A stretch of DNA of 8,332 nucleotides from Betaproteobacteria bacterium. GTDB taxonomy: Bacteria > Pseudomonadota > Gammaproteobacteria > Burkholderiales > Casimicrobiaceae. This document shows positions 1 through 7,838 of the stretch, piece after piece. Numbering within the stretch: position 1 is the first letter of the stretch; every line of letters begins with the position of its first letter. The stretch is from positions 1 to 8,332 of the forward strand of contig JAAFHR010000129.1 in the NCBI GenBank assembly GCA_013298455.1, given 5' to 3'. The notes under the pieces were generated by a model. The model searched no databases, was not told where the DNA came from, and saw nothing but the letters and a program-made list of their open reading frames with translations. A program made the translations under genes and the position numbers.

Positions 1-752
1 AGCTTCAACGTGATCGCGGCCAATACGACCGAGCCGCCGGTTGGGGCCTCAACGTGCGCATCGGGCAACCATGTGTGAACCGGCCACATCGGCACCTTAA
101 CTGCGAACGCCAAGAAGAACGCAACGAAGAGCAGAATTTGCACGTTCATCGCAAGCGGCACTTTGTGGAACTGCGCGATCTCAAAGCTGCCGCCCGAGAC
201 GTTGTAGAGATACAAAAGCGCTACTAGCATCAACAGCGAGCCGAGCAAGGTGTAGAGGAAAAACTTGATCGCGGCGTACACACGATTCGGCCCGCCCCAC
301 ACGCCGATGATTAAGTACATCGGAATGAGCATCGCTTCGAAAAACACGTAGAAGAGCACGGCATCGGCCGCTGCAAACGCGCCGTTGATGAGCCCCGACA
401 TGATGAGAAACGCCGCGAAGTATTGTGCGGGTTTCTTGTCGATCACCACCCATCCGGCAACAACCACGAATATCGTGATGAAGCTGTTCAAAATCACAAA
501 CCACATCGAGAGTCCATCAACGCCCAAGTAGTAATTGACGTTGTAGCGCTCGATCCATGCGGCTTTTTCGACGAACTGCAAAGCCGCCGTTGAGGTGTCA
601 AAACCGGTGTAAAGGGGAATCGTGACCAGAAATCCGGCGAGCGCGGCGATCAGCGCGACCCAGCGGGTTGTGTTGGCGTTGGCGTCACGTCCAGTGGTCA
701 TCACGGCAAGGCCGCCGATGATGGGAATCCAAATAGAAAGAGAGAGCAGCAT
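1..752 (-). CDS. nuoM: NADH-quinone oxidoreductase subunit M, 5' part (runs off left edge)
   Basis: Antiporter-like membrane subunit of complex I, one of the proton-pumping subunits of the distal membrane arm. The frame opens at the ATG at 752-750 and stays open for 250 full codons plus two bases to the window edge, so the stop lies outside; family members are about 490-500 residues, so roughly half is present. The translation starts MLLSLSIWIPIIGGL. It carries the family hallmarks FFEAMLIPMYLIIGVWG (the conserved membrane glutamate is E139, equivalent to E144 of E. coli NuoM) and AVKVPMWPVHTWLPDAHVEA (pump lysine K219, then the HTWLPDAH signature at 226-233). It lies 29 bp downstream of the nuoL stop. 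That junction has no strong Shine-Dalgarno, only purine-rich sequence, so translation may lean on coupling to nuoL. Identity is certain from the motifs; only the C-terminal half is unseen. Confidence 0.97.
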   Translation of the reverse strand, partial: MLLSLSIWIPIIGGLAVMTTGRDANANTTRWVALIAALAGFLVTIPLYTGFDTSTAALQFVEKAAWIERYNVNYYLGVDGLSMWFVILNSFITIFVVVAGWVVIDKKPAQYFAAFLIMSGLINGAFAAADAVLFYVFFEAMLIPMYLIIGVWGGPNRVYAAIKFFLYTLLGSLLMLVALLYLYNVSGGSFEIAQFHKVPLAMNVQILLFVAFFLAFAVKVPMWPVHTWLPDAHVEAPTGGSVVLAAITLK

Positions 753-781
753 GGTGTTTTCTTTGTTCTCGCTCTATCGCG

Positions 782-2803
782 TTACCGTAGGAGCAGCCAC
801 GTGAGGAATGCGAGTACACCCGCAACCATCACAAAGGCGTAGTGATAGATGTAGCCCGTTTGCAAATGGCGGATCGCGCCTGAGAGCAGCCCGATACCTT
901 TTGCGGAACCGTTGACCAGCGCGCCGTCAATCACCGCACGATCGCCAAAGCGGAAGAGCCCTTCGCCCAGCTTGCGCGAACCACCCGCGAAGAAAAATTC
1001 ATTGAAGCGGTCAAAGTAATACTTTTCTTCGAGCACTTTGACGATGCCGCTAAACGTGTTGCGAAGTTTCGCGGGCAGCGCGGGATTGATGATGTAGAGA
1101 TAGAACGCCAGTGCCACACCGGCCATCGCCAGCACGAACGGAATCGAGGTGAGGCCGTGGATGGCCATGTGAACGGCAGAGTTGTCAGGCGTGCGGAGCA
1201 CCGCGAGCGTGTCGTTGGCCGATTTCACAAAGATCGCAGGGAAACCAGTTGGCGAGCCGGCCGCGTCCACTGTGCTGAACCATGATTTCAAAATCGCCGG
1301 ATCGAACATGTAGAAGCCGAGGATCACCGAGGGAATCGCAAGGAGAATCAACGGCAGCGTGACAACCCACGGCGACTCATGCGGTTTTGCGTCATGACCA
1401 TGACCGTGATCGTCGTGATGATGGTGGTCATCATGCGGCGCTTGGTCGTAGCGCTCTTTCCCATGGAACACCAGGAAATACATGCGGAACGAATAGAAGG
1501 CAGTAACGAATACACCCGCCATCACCGCGAAGTTCGCATAGCTCGAACCGAAAATCTTACTGGCGTGAACCGCTTCGATGATCGAATCTTTGGAGTAGAA
1601 GCCGGACAAAAACGGGAAGCCAATCAACGCGAGGGAGCCAATGAGCGAGGTGATCCACGTGATCTTCATGTACTTTTTCAAGCCGCCCATGTAACGGATG
1701 TCTTGATTGTGGTGCATGCCGATGATGACCGAGCCCGCTGCCAAGAAGAGCAAAGCTTTGAAGAATGCGTGCGTCACCAAGTGGAACATTGCAGCGCTGT
1801 AGGCCGACACACCGAGCGCTACCGTCATGTAACCAAGCTGCGAGAGCGTTGAATAGGCAACGACGCGCTTGATGTCGTATTGGATGATGCCCAAAAAACC
1901 CATGAAGAGCGCCGTGGTTGCACCGATGATCAGCACGAACGACAGTGCAGTCGTTGACATCTCAAAAAGCGGTGACATCCGTGACACCATGAAGATGCCC
2001 GCCGTGACCATTGTTGCAGCGTGAATCAGCGCAGAAATTGGCGTAGGGCCTTCCATCGAATCGGGCAGCCATACATGCAGCGGCACCTGTGCGGACTTAC
2101 CCATCGCGCCGATGAACAATAGGATGCAAGTCGCGGTCATCAACGACACCACGCCGAAGGGGCCCATCATGATCGAGATGTTTTCGAGCGCTTTAGCTTT
2201 CTCGAACACGGTTTTGTAATCAAGGCTGCCGGTGTAGGCAAGCACCAATCCGATGCCAAGAAGGAATCCCAAGTCACCCACGCGGTTGACCAGAAATGCC
2301 TTCATGTTGGCAAAAATGGCTGTGGGTCGCTTGAACCAGAAACCGATCAACAAATACGACACCAAGCCCACCGCTTCCCAGCCGAAGAAGAGCTGCAGGA
2401 AGTTGTTGCTCATCACGAGCATCATCATCGAAAAAGTAAACAGCGAGATGTAGCTGAAGAAGCGCTGGTAACCCGGATCGTCGATCATGTAGCCGATGGT
2501 GTAGATGTGCACCATGAGCGACACAGACGTGACGACGAGCATCATCGCGACCGTCAGCTTGTCGATCAGGAAGCCGACTTCAAAACGAACGCCGCCCGAG
2601 ACCATCCAGGTGTAGAGCGAGCCGTTGAAAGTGTTTCCAGCGAGCACGTCAGAAAACACAAAACACGATGCGATGAACGAAATCAACACGCCAAGAATCG
2701 TGACGGTATGCGCGCCTTTGCGTCCGACGTATTTGCCGAAGAGCCCGGCGATGATCGCGCCAATCAGCGGTGCGAATGCGGCGATGAGGTAAGTGGTTTT
2801 CAT
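782..2803 (-). CDS. nuoL: NADH-quinone oxidoreductase subunit L
   Basis: Most distal antiporter-like, proton-translocating membrane subunit of complex I, 673 residues, in the range expected for proteobacterial NuoL. Motifs in order: FFGWEAVGLVSYLLIGFWF with membrane glutamate E143; GKSAQVPLHVWLPDSMEGPT from 235 with pump lysine K236; HAATMVTAGI at 261-270; the helix HAFFKALLFLAAGS with K349; GFYSKDSI near 401-408 with the K405/D406 pair. After the antiporter core, residues 457-475 form a His/Asp-rich hydrophilic loop. The C-terminal part (about 590-673) contains EEKYYFDRFNE and a final hydrophobic helix, matching the long lateral helix and its anchor that run along the membrane arm. It starts 2 bp after the nuoK stop with a good ribosome-binding site (AAGGGG, 5 nt before the ATG), which fixes the start. 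The hydrophobic core is intact, with no frameshift. Confidence 0.98.
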   Translation of the reverse strand: MKTTYLIAAFAPLIGAIIAGLFGKYVGRKGAHTVTILGVLISFIASCFVFSDVLAGNTFNGSLYTWMVSGGVRFEVGFLIDKLTVAMMLVVTSVSLMVHIYTIGYMIDDPGYQRFFSYISLFTFSMMMLVMSNNFLQLFFGWEAVGLVSYLLIGFWFKRPTAIFANMKAFLVNRVGDLGFLLGIGLVLAYTGSLDYKTVFEKAKALENISIMMGPFGVVSLMTATCILLFIGAMGKSAQVPLHVWLPDSMEGPTPISALIHAATMVTAGIFMVSRMSPLFEMSTTALSFVLIIGATTALFMGFLGIIQYDIKRVVAYSTLSQLGYMTVALGVSAYSAAMFHLVTHAFFKALLFLAAGSVIIGMHHNQDIRYMGGLKKYMKITWITSLIGSLALIGFPFLSGFYSKDSIIEAVHASKIFGSSYANFAVMAGVFVTAFYSFRMYFLVFHGKERYDQAPHDDHHHHDDHGHGHDAKPHESPWVVTLPLILLAIPSVILGFYMFDPAILKSWFSTVDAAGSPTGFPAIFVKSANDTLAVLRTPDNSAVHMAIHGLTSIPFVLAMAGVALAFYLYIINPALPAKLRNTFSGIVKVLEEKYYFDRFNEFFFAGGSRKLGEGLFRFGDRAVIDGALVNGSAKGIGLLSGAIRHLQTGYIYHYAFVMVAGVLAFLTWLLLR

Positions 2804-2805
2804 AC

Positions 2806-3120
2806 TTACCCCTTCAACTTTCCGATTTGATCGACGTCGATCGATCCGACATTCCGGAACAGCACAACGAGAATGGCTAGGCCAATCGCCGATTCAGCGG
2901 CAGCCACTGTGAGAATGAAAAACACAAACACCTGACCGGACAGATCGCCAAGATAACTCGAAAACGCAATGAAGTTCAGGTTCACCGCGAGCAGCATCAA
3001 TTCGATGGCCATGAGCAAGATGATGACGTTGCGGCGATTGAGAAACAGGCCGATCACGCTGATCGTGAAGAGCAGCGCAGCGACGACCAAGTAGTGAGTA
3101 AGCGTGGGGGCGGAGAACAT
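2806..3120 (-). CDS. nuoK: NADH-quinone oxidoreductase subunit K
   Basis: Small membrane subunit of complex I (MrpC/ND4L type), 104 residues against about 100-101 in most relatives. It has three predicted membrane helices (about 8-27, 31-54, 62-88). The two membrane glutamates central to proton transfer are present: E40 in [16 protein letters not shown] and E76 in [16 protein letters not shown] (equivalent to E36 and E72 of E. coli). The C-terminus reads [12 protein letters not shown], usual for the family. The start ATG directly follows the nuoJ TAA with no spacer, and GAGGGG lies 9 nt upstream inside the end of nuoJ. The gene is therefore translationally tied to nuoJ. The few extra N-terminal residues (MFSAPT) are unremarkable. 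Confidence 0.98.
   Translation of the reverse strand: MFSAPTLTHYLVVAALLFTISVIGLFLNRRNVIILLMAIELMLLAVNLNFIAFSSYLGDLSGQVFVFFILTVAAAESAIGLAILVVLFRNVGSIDVDQIGKLKG
2809..2814 (-). promoter_or_regulatory. nuoL ribosome-binding site
   Basis: Minus-strand AAGGGG lies 5 nt before the nuoL ATG, inside the last codons of nuoK. It supports the chosen start and coupled translation of nuoK and nuoL. Confidence 0.65.
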
Positions 3121-3777
3121 TTACTTCGTCCCCTCGGCGGCAACAGCAGGGGCAGCGGTTTTCGCAGCCGTTTGTTGTTCGCTCTCAACTTTCAAAATTC
3201 GCAAGCGATCATTGCGCTTCACCAGCACCTGCTCGCCCGGATTTTGATAACGCGTTTCGCGACGATCCCGAAGTGTCAATGCAATCGCCGCAACAATCGC
3301 AACGAGCAGCAATACGCCCGCGATTTCCACGGCATAGATGTACTTCGTGAAAAGCTCAATCCCGAGCGCCTTCGTGTTGCTGCCGTCAATCGTGATCGCA
3401 TTGGTGGTGCTCGTCGGTCCGACTCGCTTCGCAAATGCCAATCCAAGAATCAACAACAGCTCAACAAACACGGCAGCGCCAACCAGCAAGGCCACCGGCA
3501 AATGACTCTTAAACTGCTTGCGGATTTCCTCGACGTTGACATCAAGCATCATCACCACGAACAGGAACAGCACCATCACGGCACCCACGTAGACCAGCAC
3601 CAGCGCAATCGCGAGGAACTCGGCTTTTAGGAGCATCCACAGGCACGCAGCGGAGAAGAACGCGAGCACCAAAAACAATGCGGCGTGAACAGGGTTCTTC
3701 ACCGAAATCACGCGTGCGGCTGAGAACAGCAAAATCGCGGAAAACACGTAAAAAACGATAGTCGTTAAGTCAGGCAT
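3121..3777 (-). CDS. nuoJ: NADH-quinone oxidoreductase subunit J
   Basis: Membrane subunit of complex I (ND6 type), 218 residues, located beside NuoK at the junction of the quinone-binding region and the pumping modules. About five membrane helices can be seen (near 5-22, 28-49, 54-77, 92-115, 146-168). The signature LVYVGAVMVLFLFVVMML at 61-78 is the helix that carries the pi-bulge implicated in coupling, and E53 precedes it. KNPVHAALFLVLAFF at 27-41 is also typical. After the last helix, a soluble tail contains YQNPGEQVLVKRNDRLRI and then an Ala/Thr-rich end of about 20 residues that looks disordered. The start ATG has only a weak AGAG upstream, and the preceding 124-bp junction holds an inverted repeat, so this is the one gene here whose initiation region sits beside a possible mRNA hairpin. 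Confidence 0.97.
   Translation of the reverse strand: MPDLTTIVFYVFSAILLFSAARVISVKNPVHAALFLVLAFFSAACLWMLLKAEFLAIALVLVYVGAVMVLFLFVVMMLDVNVEEIRKQFKSHLPVALLVGAAVFVELLLILGLAFAKRVGPTSTTNAITIDGSNTKALGIELFTKYIYAVEIAGVLLLVAIVAAIALTLRDRRETRYQNPGEQVLVKRNDRLRILKVESEQQTAAKTAAPAVAAEGTK
3130..3135 (-). promoter_or_regulatory. nuoK ribosome-binding site
   Basis: Minus-strand GAGGGG lies 9 nt before the nuoK ATG, within the end of nuoJ. The nuoJ TAA and nuoK ATG are contiguous, so ribosomes ending nuoJ are placed at the nuoK start. Confidence 0.6.
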
Positions 3778-3788
3778 ATGCTCTAAAT

Positions 3789-3801
3789 CCGTTCGCCCTG
3801 A
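3789..3801 (+). repeat. Partial third copy of the nuoI-nuoJ repeat arm
   Basis: The 13 bases CCGTTCGCCCTGA occur here and again, identically, at 3807-3819 as the outer part of the left arm of the neighbouring inverted repeat. The two copies start 18 bp apart in direct orientation. In the mRNA (minus strand) this copy lies 11 nt before the nuoJ ATG and could pair with the same upstream arm (3880-3857) as the full copy does. It may be a remnant of a second, truncated element. Confidence 0.8.
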
Positions 3802-3806
3802 TATTG

Positions 3807-3880
3807 CCGTTCGCCCTGAGCTGGTCGAAGGGTTGGTTGCTGAGTCACCACCGCGGCTTCGACAAGCTCAGCCCGAACGG
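3807..3880. repeat. Intergenic inverted repeat between nuoI and nuoJ (24-bp arms)
   Basis: Arms at 3807-3830 and 3857-3880 are reverse complements with 3 mismatches in 24 (positions 8, 9 and 17), separated by 26 nt. Arm pattern: CCGTTCGCCCTGAGCTGGTC plus GAAG. This matches a short palindromic repeat family (core GAGCTTGTCGAAGG with GTTCG ends) that I recall as scattered between genes in many proteobacterial genomes. In the nuo transcript it would form a long hairpin between the nuoI stop and the nuoJ start. No T-run follows it, so it does not resemble an intrinsic terminator. A role in RNA stability or in setting relative expression is possible but inferred. Confidence 0.85.
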
Positions 3881-3901
3881 AGAAGGACGCCTTTAGGTAC
3901 A

Positions 3902-4399
3902 TCATCTGAACCTCGCGTCCGCCGCTCGATCAGCCGCAATCTGCTTCTCATAGCGATCACCGACCGCCAACAGCATCTCTTTGGTGTAGTACAAATCGCC
4001 GCGCTTTTCGCCGTGATACTCAAGAATTCTTGTCTCGACAATCGAATCGACCGGGCAGCTCTCTTCACAGAAGCCGCAGAAAATGCACTTCGTTAAATCA
4101 ATGTCGTAACGTGAGGTGCGGCGTGTGCCGTCTTCTCGCACCGTGGATTCAATCGTGATCGCCATCGCGGGGCAAACGGCTTCGCAGAGTTTGCAAGCGA
4201 TGCAGCGCTCTTCACCGTTTTCATAGCGACGTAATGCATGAAGCCCCCGAAAACGCGGGCTTTGCGGCGTTTTCTCTTCGGGGAACTGAACAGTAATTTT
4301 GCGATGAAACAGATGACGCCCGGTCAGAGCGAGACCTTTCATCATTTCCCACAAGAGAAACGTTTGGAAAAAATGTTTAACCGAGGCAACCATACTCAT
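3902..4399 (-). CDS. nuoI: NADH-quinone oxidoreductase subunit I (2x[4Fe-4S] ferredoxin-like)
   Basis: Peripheral-arm subunit that carries clusters N6a and N6b and relays electrons from NuoG towards N2 and quinone. The 165-residue frame contains two complete ferredoxin motifs: [12 protein letters not shown] (C66, C69, C72, C76) and [12 protein letters not shown] (C105, C108, C111, C115). An amphipathic N-terminus and the segment [19 protein letters not shown] precede them; the C-terminus [18 protein letters not shown] is typical. Start choice: the first ATG (4399) leaves only 1 nt after GAGGTG, while the ATG two codons on (4393-4391) leaves 7 nt, so the mature start may be residue 3 (163 residues, closer to the usual 162-163). 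It lies 5 bp after the nuoH stop. A 124-bp repeat-bearing junction follows before nuoJ. Confidence 0.98.
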   Translation of the reverse strand: MSMVASVKHFFQTFLLWEMMKGLALTGRHLFHRKITVQFPEEKTPQSPRFRGLHALRRYENGEERCIACKLCEAVCPAMAITIESTVREDGTRRTSRYDIDLTKCIFCGFCEESCPVDSIVETRILEYHGEKRGDLYYTKEMLLAVGDRYEKQIAADRAADARFR

Positions 4400-4406
4400 T
4401 CACCTC
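4400..4406 (-). promoter_or_regulatory. nuoI ribosome-binding site, overlapping the nuoH stop
   Basis: On the minus strand this reads GAGGTGA and is the strongest Shine-Dalgarno match in the window. It shares bases with the nuoH TGA stop. It is 1 nt from the first in-frame ATG if GAGGTG is counted, but 7 nt from the ATG at 4393-4391, which is the better spacing and argues for the second ATG as start. Confidence 0.7.
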
Positions 4407-5478
4407 AATGGAAAGCCGCGCCCCACGGCGTCTGCATGATGACGGCGAGGAACACGATGAAAACGAGCGTGAGCGGAATGAACACTTTCCAGCCCAAGCG
4501 CATGATCTGGTCGTAGCGATAGCGTGGGAACGACGCACGAATCCAGAGGAAGAAAAAGAGGACGAAGAACACTTTCGCCGCAAGCCAGAAGAAGCCGTCA
4601 GCAAACGGCTTCATACCGAAGAGCGTCAGCTCATTGGTAATTGGGAATGGCGACAACCAGCCGCCCAAGAACATCAGGCTCGTCAACAGCGCGATCAGAA
4701 TCATATTGGCGTATTCGGCGAGGAAAAACACCGCAAACGCCACGCCCGAATATTCAACATGGAAGCCGGCAACGATTTCCGATTCACCTTCGGCTACGTC
4801 AAAAGGATGACGATTGGTTTCAGCCACACCGGAGATGAAATAAACAACGAACAACGGCAGCAGTGGCAGGAAATACCACTGATGCAAGCCACCAGCCTGC
4901 GCGTTCACAATGTCGCGCAAATTTAGGCTGCCCGCCGCCATCAACACGCCGACGAGCGCGAACCCCATAGCGATTTCGTAGGAAACGATTTGCGCAGCGG
5001 AGCGCAAGCAGCCAAGAAACGCGTACTTCGAATTGGACGCCCAACCCGCCAGAATTACGCCGTAAACGCCAATCGAAGTGAGCGCGAGGATGTAGAGCAA
5101 ACCTGCGTTGACATCTGCCAACACTAGCGTGGGATCAAACGGCACCACGGCCCAGGCGGCGAGCGCGGGCCCGATGGACAACAACGGCGCGATGTAGAAA
5201 AGTGACTTGTTCGCGCCTGTGGGAACAACGATCTCTTTGAAGATCAGTTTGAACACGTCGGCGAAAGGCTGCAACCAACCATAGCCCACGCGGTTCGGCC
5301 CGATGCGCACTTGCATCCAGCCAATGACTTTGCGCTCCCACAGCGTCAGAAACGCCACACAAAGTGTGATCGGCACAACGATCACCAAAATTTTCAGGAG
5401 CGTCCAAATCGCGTAGGACAGCCCTTCGAGCGGCTGTCCAAACAGGTACGACATCACGACTTCAACGGGATTATTCAT
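4405..5478 (-). CDS. nuoH: NADH-quinone oxidoreductase subunit H
   Basis: Membrane subunit (ND1 type) that joins the peripheral arm to the membrane arm and forms most of the quinone-access channel. It has 357 residues and about eight membrane helices. Signature regions: [19 protein letters not shown] at 47-65 followed by [30 protein letters not shown] at 145-160; [20 protein letters not shown] at 219-238 followed by FHVEYSG, the acidic loop at the quinone/peripheral-arm interface; and [15 protein letters not shown] at 317-331. The ATG overlaps the nuoG stop as ATGA (4 bp), indicating coupled translation. The stop lies 5 bp before nuoI, and the nuoI ribosome-binding site overlaps it. Residue H224 occupies a position that is often Ala or Leu in other bacteria; I regard this as a natural variant. 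Confidence 0.98.
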   Translation of the reverse strand: MNNPVEVVMSYLFGQPLEGLSYAIWTLLKILVIVVPITLCVAFLTLWERKVIGWMQVRIGPNRVGYGWLQPFADVFKLIFKEIVVPTGANKSLFYIAPLLSIGPALAAWAVVPFDPTLVLADVNAGLLYILALTSIGVYGVILAGWASNSKYAFLGCLRSAAQIVSYEIAMGFALVGVLMAAGSLNLRDIVNAQAGGLHQWYFLPLLPLFVVYFISGVAETNRHPFDVAEGESEIVAGFHVEYSGVAFAVFFLAEYANMILIALLTSLMFLGGWLSPFPITNELTLFGMKPFADGFFWLAAKVFFVLFFFLWIRASFPRYRYDQIMRLGWKVFIPLTLVFIVFLAVIMQTPWGAAFH

Positions 5479-7799
5479 GCCGCCACCACCGTGATCGGAA
5501 GCGATGCGTTGCCCAGCTGCGCGGACACTTCGGTGTAGAGCGGCACACGAACCGCGCCGTTGGGCACAGTGGCGTCGACCGAGAGCGTGGAGGTGGCGCG
5601 ACCGCCGCCCTGAGCCACAACCACATTCGCGCCGTGCGACAAGCCGAGCGATTTCGCCGTTTCCGCATTCATCCGAACGCGCCCTTGTTTGCCGTACGCC
5701 GATTTAGCGAGTGACGCAGCGCGGCGAACGATTGGATCGGCGTGGTAGATCGGCACGTCAGCGATTCGCTCGAGCGCATCGCCGTCGGCAGTGTTGACCG
5801 TGGTACTGAGCGTAGCAACGTTGTTTCCGAGCTTCGCTGCATCGAAACCAGCCAGCGCCGCATCACGCACCTCTTCGCTTGTGTTGAACGCGCCAACATC
5901 AGCGTGCAGCAAATCGCCCAACACACGAAGCACTTTCCAGCCCGGACGCGTTTCACCGAGTGGACGAACCACGCCAGCGAACGATTGAACGGTGCCGTCT
6001 TGCGAGATGTACGTGCCAGACGTTTCGGTGAACGGTGCAATCGGCAGAACAACATCAGCTTTTTTCCTAAACGCCTGATTTAAAAAGGCGTTCAAGGCAA
6101 TCAATCGCGTATTTGACGAAGCCGCTGAACCGCCTTCAACCCCAGCGTTCGTTTGGCTTCGCGCATCAAAGCCTATCAACACGACGGTTTTCGCCGCACC
6201 TGAAAGCGCCGCGCTGGCGTTAATGCCGGCTTGGCCGGGCAACGCGCCGACGGCGTGAGCGCCAAGCGCTGCTGCGGCGATCGTCATGCGTCCCGCAGTG
6301 CCGGCGGTCATTGCGGCAATGCTGTGCGCCAGCGATTCGATTTGTGCGGCCGCTTCGTTTGAGAGCGCAAGTTCGCCAAGGAGCACAGCGACTCGTTTAC
6401 CCGAGACCAACGACGCAGCGATCTGCTCCGCCTCGGCGCTCGGCGTTACACCGGCAACGGGTGACGCCTTTTCAAGACGCTTGGCCACAGCCACAGCAAC
6501 GCCCGCCAACGCGGCTTGCAGCCCCGAAGGCTTGGTGATTGATTTCGCAACGACCGGGCAGAGCAACTCGTCATCCGTGGTGCTGACTACCGACAGCGTT
6601 GCGCCCTTTTTCACACGAGCGCGAATGCAGCTGGCGAGGAGCGGCTGCTCTTGACGCAAGCTCGATCCGATCACAAGGAAACGATCCACGTTTGCAAAAT
6701 CGCTGACCTTCAGGCCAAGCCACGGAATACCGCCGCCCTGATCGAGCGCGGAATCGGTCACGCGGTCACGGTAATCGATGCTCTCGCTACCTAGCGTTTT
6801 GGCGATGCGCTTGGCGAGGAATGCTTCTTCGACGGTGGTGTGTGGACCGAGCACGAAGGCGAGGTGATTGCCGCCGTGTTGTTTGACCGTGTCGGCCATG
6901 ATCGATGCGGTGGCCGTCAAGGCGTCTTGCCAACTTGCAGTTTGCAATCCCGCGTCAGTTTTCACCATCGGTGAAGTCACACGATCGGCGTGATAGAGCC
7001 CTTCGTAGCTAAAACGATCACGGTCCGAAATCCAGCATTCATTTAGCGCTTCGTTTTCGCGTGGCAGCACGCGCATCACTCGGTCGCCTTTGACCTGTAC
7101 TTGCAAGTTGGTACCCAAACCATCATGCGGGCTCACCGATTTACGGCGCTGCAATTCCCACGTACGAGCGCTGTAGCGGAAAGGTTTCGACGTCAATGCG
7201 CCCACAGGGCACACATCAATCATGTTGCCCGAAAGCTCGGAATCCACGCTCTTTCCAACAAACGAAAGAATCTCGGAATGCTCACCACGGCCGCCCATCC
7301 CGAGCTCCATGATGCCCGCTACTTCTTGCCCGAAGCGAACACAGCGCGTGCATTGAATGCAGCGGCTCATCTCCTCGGCAGAGACGAGCGGTCCGATGTT
7401 TTTAACGAACACCACGCGCTTTTCTTCTTCGTAACGCGATTCGGATTTACCGTAACCCACAGCCAAATCCTGCAACTGACACTCGCCACCTTGATCGCAA
7501 ATCGGGCAATCAAGCGGATGATTGATGAGCAGAAATTCCATCACGCTTTTCTGCGCGTTTTTGGCGTAGTCGCTCGCGGTGTGAACCTTCATACCCTCGG
7601 TGACAGGGGTTGCACACGCGGGCAGCGGCTTCGGCGCTTTTTCAACCTGAACGAGGCACATGCGGCAGTTGGCCGCGATCGAGAGTTTCTTGTGATAACA
7701 GAAGTGCGGCACATACGCGCCAACTTGAGTGGCAGCATCCATCACCGTGGAGCCCGGTGGCACTTGAACTGCTTTGCCGTCGATTTCGATGTTGACCAT
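5475..7799 (-). CDS. nuoG: NADH-quinone oxidoreductase subunit G
   Basis: Large iron-sulfur subunit of the peripheral arm, 774 residues. N-terminal 2Fe-2S domain (N1b) ligands: C34, C45, C48, C62. N5 ligands: H94, C98, C101, C107 in [15 protein letters not shown]4 ligands: C147, C150, C153 in RCIQCTRC, plus C197 in [12 protein letters not shown]. From about 215 onwards it has the molybdopterin-oxidoreductase-like fold, which in this family serves structurally and holds no molybdenum cofactor. The CxxCxxxC motif for the extra N7 cluster of E. coli and Thermus is absent; the matching stretch reads [14 protein letters not shown]. The start ATG (7799-7797) gives the standard MVNIEIDG beginning, with a weak AGAG 8 nt upstream. 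Upstream is a 115-bp junction with a REP-type palindrome; downstream the stop overlaps nuoH. The second half (about 440-774) is Ala/Val-rich and less conserved, as is usual. Confidence 0.97.
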   Translation of the reverse strand: MVNIEIDGKAVQVPPGSTVMDAATQVGAYVPHFCYHKKLSIAANCRMCLVQVEKAPKPLPACATPVTEGMKVHTASDYAKNAQKSVMEFLLINHPLDCPICDQGGECQLQDLAVGYGKSESRYEEEKRVVFVKNIGPLVSAEEMSRCIQCTRCVRFGQEVAGIMELGMGGRGEHSEILSFVGKSVDSELSGNMIDVCPVGALTSKPFRYSARTWELQRRKSVSPHDGLGTNLQVQVKGDRVMRVLPRENEALNECWISDRDRFSYEGLYHADRVTSPMVKTDAGLQTASWQDALTATASIMADTVKQHGGNHLAFVLGPHTTVEEAFLAKRIAKTLGSESIDYRDRVTDSALDQGGGIPWLGLKVSDFANVDRFLVIGSSLRQEQPLLASCIRARVKKGATLSVVSTTDDELLCPVVAKSITKPSGLQAALAGVAVAVAKRLEKASPVAGVTPSAEAEQIAASLVSGKRVAVLLGELALSNEAAAQIESLAHSIAAMTAGTAGRMTIAAAALGAHAVGALPGQAGINASAALSGAAKTVVLIGFDARSQTNAGVEGGSAASSNTRLIALNAFLNQAFRKKADVVLPIAPFTETSGTYISQDGTVQSFAGVVRPLGETRPGWKVLRVLGDLLHADVGAFNTSEEVRDAALAGFDAAKLGNNVATLSTTVNTADGDALERIADVPIYHADPIVRRAASLAKSAYGKQGRVRMNAETAKSLGLSHGANVVVAQGGGRATSTLSVDATVPNGAVRVPLYTEVSAQLGNASLPITVVAA

Positions 7800-7802
7800 C
7801 TA

Positions 7803-7820
7803 AAAAACTCTACTCAAAAA
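7803..7820. other. A/T-rich mirror sequence in the nuoG leader
   Basis: The plus strand reads AAAAACTC-TA-CTCAAAAA, a mirror (not inverted) repeat of 8+2+8 bases. On the mRNA it gives two U-runs flanking GAGUAGAG, whose AGAG is the only plausible, weak Shine-Dalgarno for nuoG (8 nt from the ATG). An A/U-rich, unstructured leader next to the REP hairpin would keep the start accessible. This may be chance. Confidence 0.45.
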
Positions 7821-7838
7821 GTGTGTCGTCCGACCGAC

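Noticed and set aside
1379..1852. Plus-strand open frame (157 codons) opposite nuoL
   Set aside because: Its Met/Val-rich beginning is the complement of the NuoL His-rich loop. There is no independent support for a gene.
3094..3630. Plus-strand open frame (178 codons) opposite nuoJ
   Set aside because: The product ends in a His/Gln-rich run that is the complement of hydrophobic membrane codons in nuoJ. It has no ribosome-binding site of note and no family resemblance.
3807..3880. Intrinsic terminator between nuoI and nuoJ
   Set aside because: The stem is long with a 26-nt loop, and no U-run follows on the transcript strand. nuoJ-M would have no obvious promoter of their own, so it is better read as an intergenic repeat.
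5669..6055. Second minus-strand frame inside nuoG
   Set aside because: Arg/Ser-rich out-of-frame translation of the nuoG C-terminal half. The nuoG frame is continuous across it, so there is no frameshift.
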